From the NCBI GenBank assembly GCA_903813345.2, contig CAIIXF020000008.1, positions 22,676,822-22,740,821 of the forward strand: a stretch of DNA of 64,000 bases, given 5' to 3'. This DNA is from Owenia fusiformis (taxonomy: Eukaryota > Annelida > Polychaeta > Sabellida > Oweniidae). Of this stretch, positions 44,701 through 55,300 are shown in pieces. The position numbers and the translations under genes were made by a program. Positions within the stretch are counted from its first letter, which is position 1. Each line of letters begins with the position of its first letter. The notes under the pieces are model-generated. The model was not told the DNA's origin, made no database searches, and saw only the letters and a program-made list of their open reading frames with translations.

Positions 44701-46183
44701 CGCTACGCCCCAGTGCACAAGTCACTTGTAAACTATCTTAACGTGCTGGATAAAAGAGTTCTCAATTAAAAGAAGTGATTAATTATAGCCCGTTACCCAG
44801 CAGACGTTTGGTGATTAGCAATAAATTGCCTTGTGATGGATTTATGGGCCGCTAACATGTACAAGAACCTGGAGAACTTTAATGATTGTGACACAGCAAT
44901 TGTTGGTCTTGCAACTTGACACCCCTGTCGTGTCCTCTCTTCTACTCCCAGAACGATTTAAATCCCATCAGGCTTGAAGCCAGAGACATTTCAGAAACAA
45001 TTTTGACATAATTTAGTTGTTTATTTACATGTCATTTGTTACGCCTTGTTTTACAGCCAAGACGAACTGGAACAAAATAAACCGAGATCAAAGAAATCGG
45101 GTGTGGGGGGGGGGGGGGGGTGAGGGAAGGAGACCGATCAATATACTAATTTATTGTTAATATATAGTTGTTCCATTTTTATTTTCTGTTTATAAAAAAT
45201 GATAAGATGGTGTAAACATGAAATTTCTATTCCAATTGAATTCATTTTCATTCTTCATTTAGTTACATAAAATGGTTAATCATGCATTTGTATAAATTTC
45301 TAATTTTATGTTTTCAGAACAACCGCTACAATACGGCGAGGTGAACCAGCTAGGGGGCATGTTCGTGAACGGTCGCCCCCTCCCCACTGCCATCCGATTG
45401 CGCATTGTCGAATTAGCTCAGATGGGCGTCCGACCTTGCGACATAAGTAGACAATTGCGCGTCTCGCACGGCTGCGTTAGCAAGATCCTGGCCAGATACA
45501 ACGAAACTGGGTCCATTCTGCCTGGAGCCATAGGCGGGAGTAAGCCTAGAGTTACAACCCCTCATGTAGTTAAACATATCAAGGTCTACAAGGAGCGAGA
45601 TCCTGGTATATTCGCTTGGGAAATCAGAGACAAACTGTTAGCCGATGGTGTATGCGATAAATTCAATGTGCCCTCTGTTAGTTCAATAAGTAGGATATTA
45701 CGCAACAAGATAGGGACATTACAACATCTAAACGGACAGTACGACACAGTTACTTATAAACCCCCTGCAACAGAACCCAGAACTTTTTATAATCCCATCT
45801 ATCCGTATACCTGCACCCCCAGTGGGCTCACGATGCCCGGGGCACAGCTTAGTTCCCAGCAACCAGGGTTACAGTTATCCCCAAAGCAAGCAATGGCACC
45901 AATGGGAATGGGAAGTATGGGAACAATGGGGAGCGTCTCTGGTATGAACGCTAGTCCACTGCGACCTTGGCACACACCACATTCCGTCAATAATCTGCTA
46001 GGCATCACTCCCGGGCATTCTCACTCCGTATTCCCGGGGAGCCAGTCGACCGTGGTGACGTCAAGTTCATGCATGAAAGCGGAGACAATGACTCAGACAA
46101 TGTCGTTAAGTCAAAATGCTGCCAATTATGGATACTATTGTGCAATGGCCCAGTCAATACCTCCAATGTATCTTCAGAGTTGA
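41757..46183 (+). CDS. Pax1/9: Pax1/9 paired-box transcription factor gene (2 coding exons, intron included)
   Basis: A nuclear DNA-binding regulator of the Pax1/Pax9 subfamily, with roles in pharyngeal/endodermal and skeletal-type tissues of chordates. Splicing 41784 to 45318 gives [20 protein letters not shown] onward, 289 aa from ATG 41781. The paired domain spans about residues 8-135, in one exon, with PAI and RED halves and a short linker ([16 protein letters not shown]). An octapeptide HSVNNLLG follows at about 223-230 (a Groucho-binding eh1-like motif), then a Ser/Met/Gln-rich tail ending in PMYLQS. There is no homeodomain, as expected for Pax1/9. ATGs at 41757 and 41769 are also in frame and would add 8 or 4 residues. 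It is shorter than vertebrate PAX9 (341 aa). Confidence 0.9.
41785..45317 (+). other. Pax1/9 intron 1
   Basis: A 3533-nt GTAAGT..TTTCAG intron, mostly AT-rich. The part 44590-44960 is repeat-free and of mixed composition, with a 13-bp palindrome ACAAGTCACTTGT (44718-44730). A G16 run lies at 45105-45120. Two near-copies of CAGATTTGA-CATGGGACCGA stand at 43759 and 43789. Confidence 0.55.
45318..46183 (+). CDS. Pax1/9: Pax1/9 main exon: paired domain, octapeptide, stop
   Basis: Acceptor ATGTTTTCAG|AACAACC. The ATG at 45308 overlaps the intron end and is not the likely start. Reads [60 protein letters not shown] and [19 protein letters not shown], then the RED half to [12 protein letters not shown]. 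The TTP-VVKHI linker and lack of homeodomain point to Pax1/9 over Pax2/5/8, Pax3/7 or Pax6. Later come a Met/Gly run ([15 protein letters not shown]), [12 protein letters not shown] and TGA 46181. Composition is clearly richer in G+C than the flanks. Vertebrate orthologues split this region into several exons, but here it is uninterrupted. Confidence 0.97.
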
Positions 46184-46599
46184 CAGCGTCAACGTTGACT
46201 TGTTTTGTGTATTGATCGTTTGCGTCAGCATTCTGTTCACGTCAGCAGCGTCAACACATATCGATATATCTGGACGTGTCTTGAACATTTGTACACCATC
46301 CATATGACATAGTCATTCACAAAGCTATGACAAGACAAACAGCGCTAACCTTTTTAAAAGAAGATAACTATATATAAGGTATGCAAATGTCTCAGATCCA
46401 TAAAATTGTGACGACCTTTGGAGATGTCGCAGCCATTCGTGAAATTCCGTCCTGACATATATTTATTGGGCAATGGACTATAAAAGTAGCCGAGGAAAGA
46501 AATCGTTTTTATTTTTTAACATTCATTTTTTGCGACCGTCTGTTCAATTAACCAAATTGTAAAACGCAGAATTGTGTACAATAGAGACCCATAGAAGCT

Positions 46600-46605
46600 A
46601 ATAAA
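46600..46605 (+). promoter_or_regulatory. candidate poly(A) signal of Pax1/9
   Basis: AATAAA 417 nt after the stop, the first good match downstream. Later AT-rich matches exist near 46934. Confidence 0.4.
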
Positions 46606-47408
46606 GAGGACACAATCTTTGCTTTGAATATATTCTGGGGTTGAAATAGTATTCATTTCTTTTTGTCACAAAATAATTTTTTGGACAAAATAATACCAGG
46701 CTGACACGTCGCAAATAGTTCGCGCACGTAATTGTTACACATTTTCGCTTTTTAACACGACAGAATGTGACGTTTTTGAGAAAATGTACACATTTGGAAA
46801 TCCTTTCGTCCTCCACAGACATTTGCCTCTATATCTCAAAATATTTAAGACGAATAACTCTGATATCGTATACATATTAACAATGGGTTATATTAAGAGC
46901 ATCATAAAACACGAATCAATTGATATGTTAAGTGAAATAAATATATGTGCTGCTATGTTTGAAAATAGGTGAATGGCCTAAATTCGCCCTATAATGAATG
47001 TTGAAAACCTTTCGTCCTCCACTTTTCCACATACAACAGAAAACACATTCGTTTTCGAACAAAATCAAGTATTTATTAATAAACTAGAGTTTATGAGCAA
47101 AATAATCATGTATGATTTATTTAAAATCGGTGTCGTATTTTTGTTTAATGTACACCTGAAAAGCTGAAGGTAACAAAAAATGAGCAAAAAAGTCGCTGTC
47201 GACAGATTCTATTTTTCAAACTATATGACGTCACAATATGGGACGCTTACTAGATTTCATTCTTTGAAATAACACTTCCATCTACCTTTATCAAGACGAA
47301 AATAAAGTATAATAGTCAGATATGAACGTTTAAAGACGAAAAATTATTCAAAATGTAACGTGTCGATAGCGGATAATTGCCAGCTTTTTGGGTAAAAGAA
47401 TCTTTTTA

Positions 47409-48182
47409 TCCCAACGAACAAAGTTCGTTAGGGATATAGTGAAGCCCTCCGTCCGTCTGTCCGTCAGTCAGTCAGTCAGTCAGTCCGTCCGTCTGTCCGG
47501 AAGATAACTCAAATACTAGTTGACAGATTTTCTTCATATTTAGTGGAAAGATGTATATTGGTGAATAGTTTTACGCAAAAAATTTTTTTTCAAGATGGCC
47601 GCCGCTTTAAAACTGACGGGACTTTTTCGCAAAAATCATAAATTTTTCATTCTAAACCAAAGTAATTAATATTATTGTTTGCAATTTCGGTAGTGTATTC
47701 ACAACATTTATCTATTTCACATATATTCTGTGTTTTTCATCCTGACCCCCAGGGGCCATGTATGGGGGGACAGGAAAACAGAAATTTTCGCTAATTTTTA
47801 GATCTCTCTGAAGTATAGCTTTATTATACTCAAATGAAAGGCAATTAAGAGTAGATTGCAAATATTGTATCTTTTTCTGATTCGAGCCTCGTAAAATTCA
47901 AAATGGCCGTCTAATGTACGATTTCGCAATAATTTTTCGATCCCTTCAAAGTATGGCTATATTATACTCAAATTGAAGGAATTTTGGAGTAGATCACAAT
48001 TATGGTATTATTTTTCAGATTTGTACCTCAGAAAATTCAAAATGGCTGCTTTGCAGGAATTCGCAATTCTAAAATCTAATTTTTTCATTTTCAACCAAAG
48101 TAATGAGTATAATTGATTGGATTTCGGTAATTGATATTTTGTTCGTTGGGATTTGCTACTCCGCGGAGTTGCCATTATCTAG
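47409..48182 (+). mobile_element. non-autonomous Helitron-like element, copy 2
   Basis: Begins TC after A (47408) and ends CTAG followed by T. The 3' hairpin ACTCCGCGGAGT stands 9 nt before CTAG, the textbook Helitron 3' end. The 5' end forms the hairpin TCCCAACGAAC-AAA-GTTCGTTAGGGA, then TCCG/TCAG microsatellite, GATAACTCAAATAC, CAAGATGGCCGCC and related AAAATGGC motifs. It matches copy 1 in order but has fewer tandem units. No helicase frame. Confidence 0.85.
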
Positions 48183-51100
48183 TTTTAAAAAGGAACCCGC
48201 AAGAATTGTGAAAGGAGTGTACTTGATTTGAAAACTTCATTAAAGCAGCTTTAAAATGATATATAACTTTAATTAGAATATTCACTTATATTCCGAAGAA
48301 TCAAAGTTACATTCATGCGATACCCTAAAAACACAAGTGCGCCACCTTTTTGAGACGTGTCCCTGCATTTGCTATCTCTTGTGTTCTGGAACTTTATTAG
48401 AAAAAATATTCTGGGCTTCTACAAAAAGTAACTTTGAAATTTTATGTCCAGAACTATATAAGGAAACTATTTCGATCGAGAGTCCGCCTCTGTCCGTCAT
48501 GTTCGAAACTTCGAAACCTCTCGTCGACTAACGAACTAATCTCATTCAAAGTATGTGAATGCATAATAGGGGTTACAGTGTAATTGAATGTATTGTTATC
48601 TCATCATGTTTGTTTGTACATATGTTCTTTGAAAAATAAAATCATTGAAATATAGCAATTTAGAATTTTGTGCTTTTTAAAATCCACGTTTGAGCACATC
48701 TACTAGCATACCTTCACTTGAACTCTAATAATTTATTGCATTTTCATTTGCAAATTCAAAAACCCTCGAAATATAGATGTTCAAAGATGGGATCTTTATC
48801 CAAATTGGCCAAAATTGCCACACCCATTTCAAGATCTTGCTGGTTCGACGTCGTATTTGAAGTTTGATTTTCATCGTATCTTAGATAAGGTACGTTATCG
48901 TCGTCAGCTTGGCGTTTCGCCTTTTAGTCTTGAGATTTTTAGGGAAATTTCTTTGTATGAAAATCTAGAACTGGCGAGTTTTTGTTTTGAGCATGCTGGG
49001 TAAAATTGACGGTTTAGCTATTCATTATAGATATGACACCTTTTGGAATAGAACTGGAAGGCACGAGTCGGTGAAACAAAAACAAATAGTGGTTAACTTT
49101 TGTTACTATCAAAATTGATCTTGGTGGGACCCCACTTGGAAAGCATGATCTTGATCTGCCATGCATATCTCTAGCTCCAAACAGATACTGGGAATTTCCT
49201 GGATAGGATTCTCACACGAAAATTGTTGTTTTTCAAAGTTAGAAACCCGAAGCTGTCAGTTCAAAATTTCAGTAGAATATAAGTTTTCTATTAGAGTGTG
49301 CAGCTAGACATTTATTTTGTATTTTGATTATCTTGAAATTCATCCCGAAAATCAACTAAATGTTTACATTATCCTCTAAACAGTCTAATCAAGTATTACA
49401 TATACCTCTTTGCAAGAGTTTTGCCCCATTACCAGTGAATCATCATGAGAAATCATGGCCTTTTATTACTTTTTTCTTATTTTTAGTTGAAGATAGAAAG
49501 AATTGATGAGTATCAGCTAGAATACCAGTATGCAAAAGGTTCAGACTCATTTTGGTTTCCTATAACATTAATGATCATCCAAATTATAGTATCACAGACG
49601 AAATCACCTTAAGTACCAATGGGGTTTCTCGGCTTGAATCTTTCGAAACAATCATTATGGTTTTCAGACGATATCAAAATTATTTAATTCTTATAAAATT
49701 CCATGAGGATGTCAATATATAAAAACTCATTAGTATTTTGCGTTTGGATTGATACAATAATATTCAAGGAGAAGTCACATGTTCTCAGCTGCCCGGGTTG
49801 TGTGGCATAAAATATCAGATTGCGATATAACTTACAACAATTGAACTTGAGATTCAAGATTTTTTTCGAAATTTCGAAATTTACCATTTTAACACCATTT
49901 TGTTTGTTCATGGGCTTTCAACTCTAATTGAAAGCCCATGGTATATTTCAATAATTAAACAAAAGAACAATCCAATATTTTCGTTCACCGGTGGAAATTA
50001 TTACATGGCATTGCATAATTATGTGACTTTTTGCATAGCTTCATGGATCAAAGTCTTAAATCAAGTGACATATTAAAACATCAGAAATATACTTTACTAT
50101 TAATTGCAATATTCGGTATAGGTTTGCATTCTTCACTACCGAGTATGTCGTCGGCTAATAATGCATGCTCACTCTACGTCTGTGTACATTATCATTTAGT
50201 TAGAAGATTGATGAGGTTCAACGCTGTGACTATACAAGATATTGCCTGATTTTCAATGACCGTTCATCCCAAATTTCCTTTATAGGCAAGCAGACTTCAA
50301 TGATTTTGAAGAGTTTGCAAACTTTAGGATGTCAGTTACATGGGTTGATCAAATAGTACGCCCCGTGTGAAGTTAAGAAGCGAAACTTGTTGTTTATTTA
50401 ATATATCGTCACCTTACCACTGTGTAGCTAGAAATATCTAATGCCCACTTGCAATTGCAAATATGTTATGCTATGTTGATATATTTTACTTTTCTCTTTT
50501 CACTGCTCGATTTCTAACGTTCTTTGAAGATTTAGAACTTTTGCGGCTTACTCTTTCTTCTTGGATGTTTATATAGAGCCAACAAAAAGTTCGAGTAAGC
50601 CCTATGTCCTTTTTACAACCCCTATTCTTATTCTTACTATTGAAGGTGGATTCTACCAATACTCTCCCACATGAATCACTTTCTTCAGAGAAAATGAGGA
50701 TTTCAGCAAGGGTGCCATTGACTTGACATGGGAATACAATTCAATCCCACACATCTATATTGTAGTAAGAATTTAAAGTTTGACCAAAACCTTTTTGAAA
50801 TTTTTTGTTAGCTCTAATAATATGGACAGATGGGGCTTTTCAGATTATCAATTTTGGACGTTCAGTGAATTTTTGTCGTACTACATACGGTACATGTTAC
50901 GACGCATAATTACCATATGCGTGTATAATGTGAAGAGAGATACAAGCCTGCATTGAAAGAACTTCCAAGCCCATCAAAACAGTCAAGCAATTAGCGATGA
51001 AATATGATTGTTAGTTTTTATTCTGCTAGAAAAAATAACCAAGTCTGTGAATTTATTTTGGTTGTACATCATCTGTGAATTTGGAGATCATAACAAATGT

Positions 51101-51859
51101 CAAGCAGATAGGAACAGATAGAAAATAGCCAAATGTTGTTGAAGATCCTTGTCAAAACATACAAAGATCAATGCAGCCATGAAATACTTTAACTATTTGT
51201 AAATCAACGTATGTAATTTGACAGTTGTCTCTAGTACCGTAATACATGTAGAATTAACGGTAAAGTTAGTCGAATGTTATTGAAAATTAATATTATAGAG
51301 TTTTCAAAAAATCGACATTTTTTGAATCAGGCTTTTATATACAATGTCCCCCGAAGGAAAAATTCATGATGAAAAAGCGGAAGATCTTTCAAATGCGTTC
51401 CGTCTTTCGAATAATACTTGTGTGAATTGTTAATAGCTTCAAAACTACATGAATTACTTCAAGAATATGAAGAAAAATGATGACTCATTTTGGTCTTCAT
51501 AAATTAAATTAACCATTTCATTCATAAGCAAAATATATATTCCATAATTTTGGGGTCAGAACGTTGCATGACAGACTGATCACAAAACATCGAAGCATCA
51601 TCAATGTAATAAGAATTTGGTGCATCAATCAAAGCAAGCAAATTCAAATCTAAAGGAACATTAGAACAATATAAAGGGGCATGCGCATCATATGATAGAA
51701 CGACACCATTTGATACTTAATTGCAAATGGTAAATGTTACACTTTTTACGGACGCCGACCCCAGATTTGGTGTTGATATAAAATAGAAGAGAGTTCTCTA
51801 CATGGGCAGTCTGAGGCGCAGCTCCAACGAAATAGCACATAGAAAGTGAGTAAGATAGA
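48183..51859. other. spacer downstream of Pax1/9
   Basis: No gene supported. Open frames at 48337-48531 and 48815-49003 encode no recognisable domain. The only clear structure is the 33-bp hairpin at 49909. Confidence 0.45.
49909..49941. repeat. 33-bp hairpin, copy 1
   Basis: CATGGGCTTTCAA at the left pairs with TTGAAAGCCCATG at the right around CTCTAA. Its exact reverse complement is at 63626-63658. Confidence 0.9.
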
Positions 51860-52303
51860 CTAGATGCAAAAAGAACTAATCTTGATTTACGTAAAAAAAT
51901 TCAGTCAAAGTGATATCATACTTGAAATCTACACATGTAAAATTACATCTGGAATTGTTGTTTAAAAAGTGTTTTATCAACTATGAAAATTTAATTTTCT
52001 TATTATATATAGAAAATGTGACTAGTTGAGATTCCCCATAGACCCCAATTACCCAGATGCAAGTAGGTAGTTACCAGTTTCACCACCAGGTGGCTCATTC
52101 GGGTCAATTAACATGGCAGGTATATACTAAAGTTCCCTTAAACTTATATACTATCAGTTTAAGTTGATCAATTTTCATATAATTCTAATGTGTCTGATAA
52201 ATACAAATGAAAATGTGTCAATTAAAAGAAAATATTATCTTTAACTTTAACTAAATTTTGAATATATAATGACGTAAATCAAGATTATATCTACTCGCAT
52301 CTA
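51860..52303. mobile_element. MITE family M426, composite third copy
   Basis: The left half (to about 52047) follows copy 2 orientation (CTTGATTTACGT.. to ATTCCCCATAGACCCC). At 52051 a new element start (ACCCAGATGCAAGTAGGTAG) begins in copy 1 orientation and runs to CTACTCGCATCTAG. Two truncated copies seem joined head to head, giving an outer inverted repeat. Confidence 0.8.
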
Positions 52304-55300
52304 GTATATTGAATATTTGATTGTGCACTGCAAAGGACTATGTAACAAGCTCAAGCCCAACCTATGATGTCTTAATTTTCTTCATATCGTTCTACCAAAC
52401 AGAATAGACACTAATGTATGGATGTATGTATAATTTATTTGCCTCTTAATAAAAAGAGAGTTACATTCATTATACAAACTAATTAAAAAGTAAAAGCATC
52501 AGACAAAGATTAATAAAGAGTAGGTAATGTACAGTTATACATCCCTGAACAGTAAGCTGGTAACTGCGAACACGGAGCAATTAGTTGCACAAGTGTTGCC
52601 GATAAGCCCAAAACAAGTTGCCCAACACTCTCCCTTTACATCATTCCTGCCTGTCGTTTTAATAGCAAGACACGGAATCCTGTGTTCCCAGACAGTTGAA
52701 TTCTTTTCATCTCCGTCGGAGTTGCTATTCTTTCGGCAACCCTACCGAGCATTCCGCTATAAGTAACCTTTGAGAATGTTACTCTAGTTCTAATCAAAGA
52801 CGATTTGTTTTGCTAAGGAAACAGACTCTTTGGGTTAAACGCGCGGGTCCGCACCAAAACAGGCGCTTGGGTTAGACGGTGACTCGGCAGGTGTAATTGC
52901 CTGGTTTGTCTAGTAACATAACTCTGGCCCGCCCACCTCACTCAAATCCGAGCCAAGATGAAACTAGTATTCCTCTCACAGAAGCAGAAAAACGACTCCG
53001 TAACTGTCTAGTAAGAGCGACACATGATCCCGATACGAAAAAGGAAGGTTGGCACAACAATGCCACTTGAGCTCACTCTCACACGTTTTCTTAACCTCCG
53101 GCCTGAAATGGCAAATTGATCGCACTAACTCGATCCTAATTGCTGTTTTCTATAGCAATCCTTCCAGTTTATAATACGCTGTGAACACCTCTAACTATGC
53201 CAGAAACCATGCCACTTTCTGCATCATAAACTGGTTCCAATTGAAACAGATTTAACAATATCAGATGGTGTGCAACGAGATAATATGAACTATTCCAAGA
53301 GAGGAAGCAGTTCCGATTTATTTGGGCAATCTATTTCAACTAAGAGATACAACTAAAACATATTTTCATATTTTGCAATGTGTTCAATCAAGATATTTCA
53401 ATTGACTGGATGACTCGTGACTTCATTTGCATGCAGTCACAAAGTGTAACAATTTTGTGAAAAATTCACATTTGAAACATTGTTGAATGAAGCCTATTAT
53501 TTCAGTTTGAACTTCCAAATCTTGAGTTTCTATCTTTTTTCACCAGTGAAGGGATTTCGAAATAATATTTTCCTATGTCTGTAAAATATATCAACGCTTT
53601 TTAAACACGGTTGGAAATGAAGCGCAGGTTTGGCTAATTCGGGAACTAGTTTAGTTAGGGATAGAGGTATAACTCATATAATGTTGATACCAGACTTGAC
53701 GATCCAAAACACAAACAAACACGCACCCCAAAACATAAATGATCGGTCCCTGATCAGTGATTAACACCTTCGAACATTAACAAGGAACTTTAATTGCTTG
53801 TAAAACAAAATAAAGAAAACATTTGCAGAAAACCTAACCCTAAATCGACTTCCCATATGCGTTAAGAGATTTCATTTCATTAAGCTGTTTTTTAAATAAT
53901 CAGACTCAAAACTTGTGGGATTTTCTGTCACGTTTCGGCGTATACTCCCGAAGGCAGTCGAGTGAATACATCAACGTGGTATCTTCATACACTGATAAGA
54001 GGCACATATAAATCTTAAAACCTGACTTCACATTAGATAATCCTCGCAGATCGCTGATTGCATTTCCATAAGGATAACTCTATTCTTTTTATCTTAGTCT
54101 AACTCAGATAATTTTATAGCACATTCGTGAGTTGCGAACTAAGTGTATGCTGAATTATTTGGAAAAATTACCTCTGTATCTTTCAAACACTTTATAGAAT
54201 GAGGATTCCCCACGTGGATTCTCAGAAAATAACGACCGCTTCTATACATCTATCATTGATTTAGTGAATTGACATTTCCGTTACCACGGCGACGCAGCTT
54301 TGTGAATTATCCCATTAATTTTCAAACATAACATACACAAGAGTACCAACATTATTTTAATTATTGAAAACTTTTTTCAATAAAAAATATTGGCTTCGAG
54401 CTGATGAGTATTCAGCATAGTTTTCGGCGTGCCTAGGAAGATAAATATATAAATATGATGAAAAGTTCACGGTCCATTGAGAAAGTCAGTTATACATGGA
54501 TGATTTGATATGATAAGGAACATAAACCACAGGAATATGGATTCAATTCCGTGTGTTTACTGAAGAAATAACGTCCTTCCTAGGGTCAAGCAACCTCGTA
54601 GTGTTTCCACTTACAAATTGTTACAAATCAAAGCTAGGGGTATTTGTGCTGTGCTTACGGTTTTAAGATGAGGCAAGTGAGATAGCCATAGATAGCTCAA
54701 ACGTACATAAAGCTGTGTTTTGTTGCTCTGCACTCTAAACAGCTTATCTCATTAACAATTCATTCTGAAAAGATTAAGGCAAGTATGATTTAATTTGTTG
54801 CAGACTCTTGAGAGCTGGATACAGGGTAATTGTTGCCCAGGGCGACATGAGAGATTCTCCAGTCTCCCGAGCTACCGTTACCATGGAAACCACATCAAAC
54901 CATGACCCGGGCGAAAAACAATTTATTAGAACATTTTGGAAATTATTACAGGTCTCAAATTGCGCGTTGAAAAATATTCCCACGCTTGACACCCCCAGTT
55001 TTCTGTGGTTACCACGACAACGCAATTAACCCCATCCCCTGCTTGTTTTTTCCACAAATCATTTTGTGTAAAAGTGTCAAAAGTTGCGCTCCACGTCATG
55101 GCGCTAACTGCGGGCTCTGACCTGTGAAATAAGAAAAATCAACTAGGTATCGAGTGAACAACAACATTAGCCCTCTTGGGCCCTGCAAAGTCAATGCTGG
55201 GAGGTGGACAAATCAAGAACTTATCGCTCCATTATTTAAAACGTGACAGGCAAGATAGCCACACCATCAACCGATCAGGCAACAGTGTATTCCGGTAGAC

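Noticed and set aside
45799-46008. minus-strand frame opposite Pax1/9
   Set aside because: Shadow of the Pax1/9 coding exon.
47455-47510. CRISPR-like regular array of GTCAGTCAGTC/TCCGTCCG
   Set aside because: Simple microsatellite in a eukaryotic mobile element, without spacers.
48337-49003. two frames of 64 and 62 codons downstream of the Helitron-like copy
   Set aside because: Reasonable residue composition but no recognisable domain and no splice context linking them.
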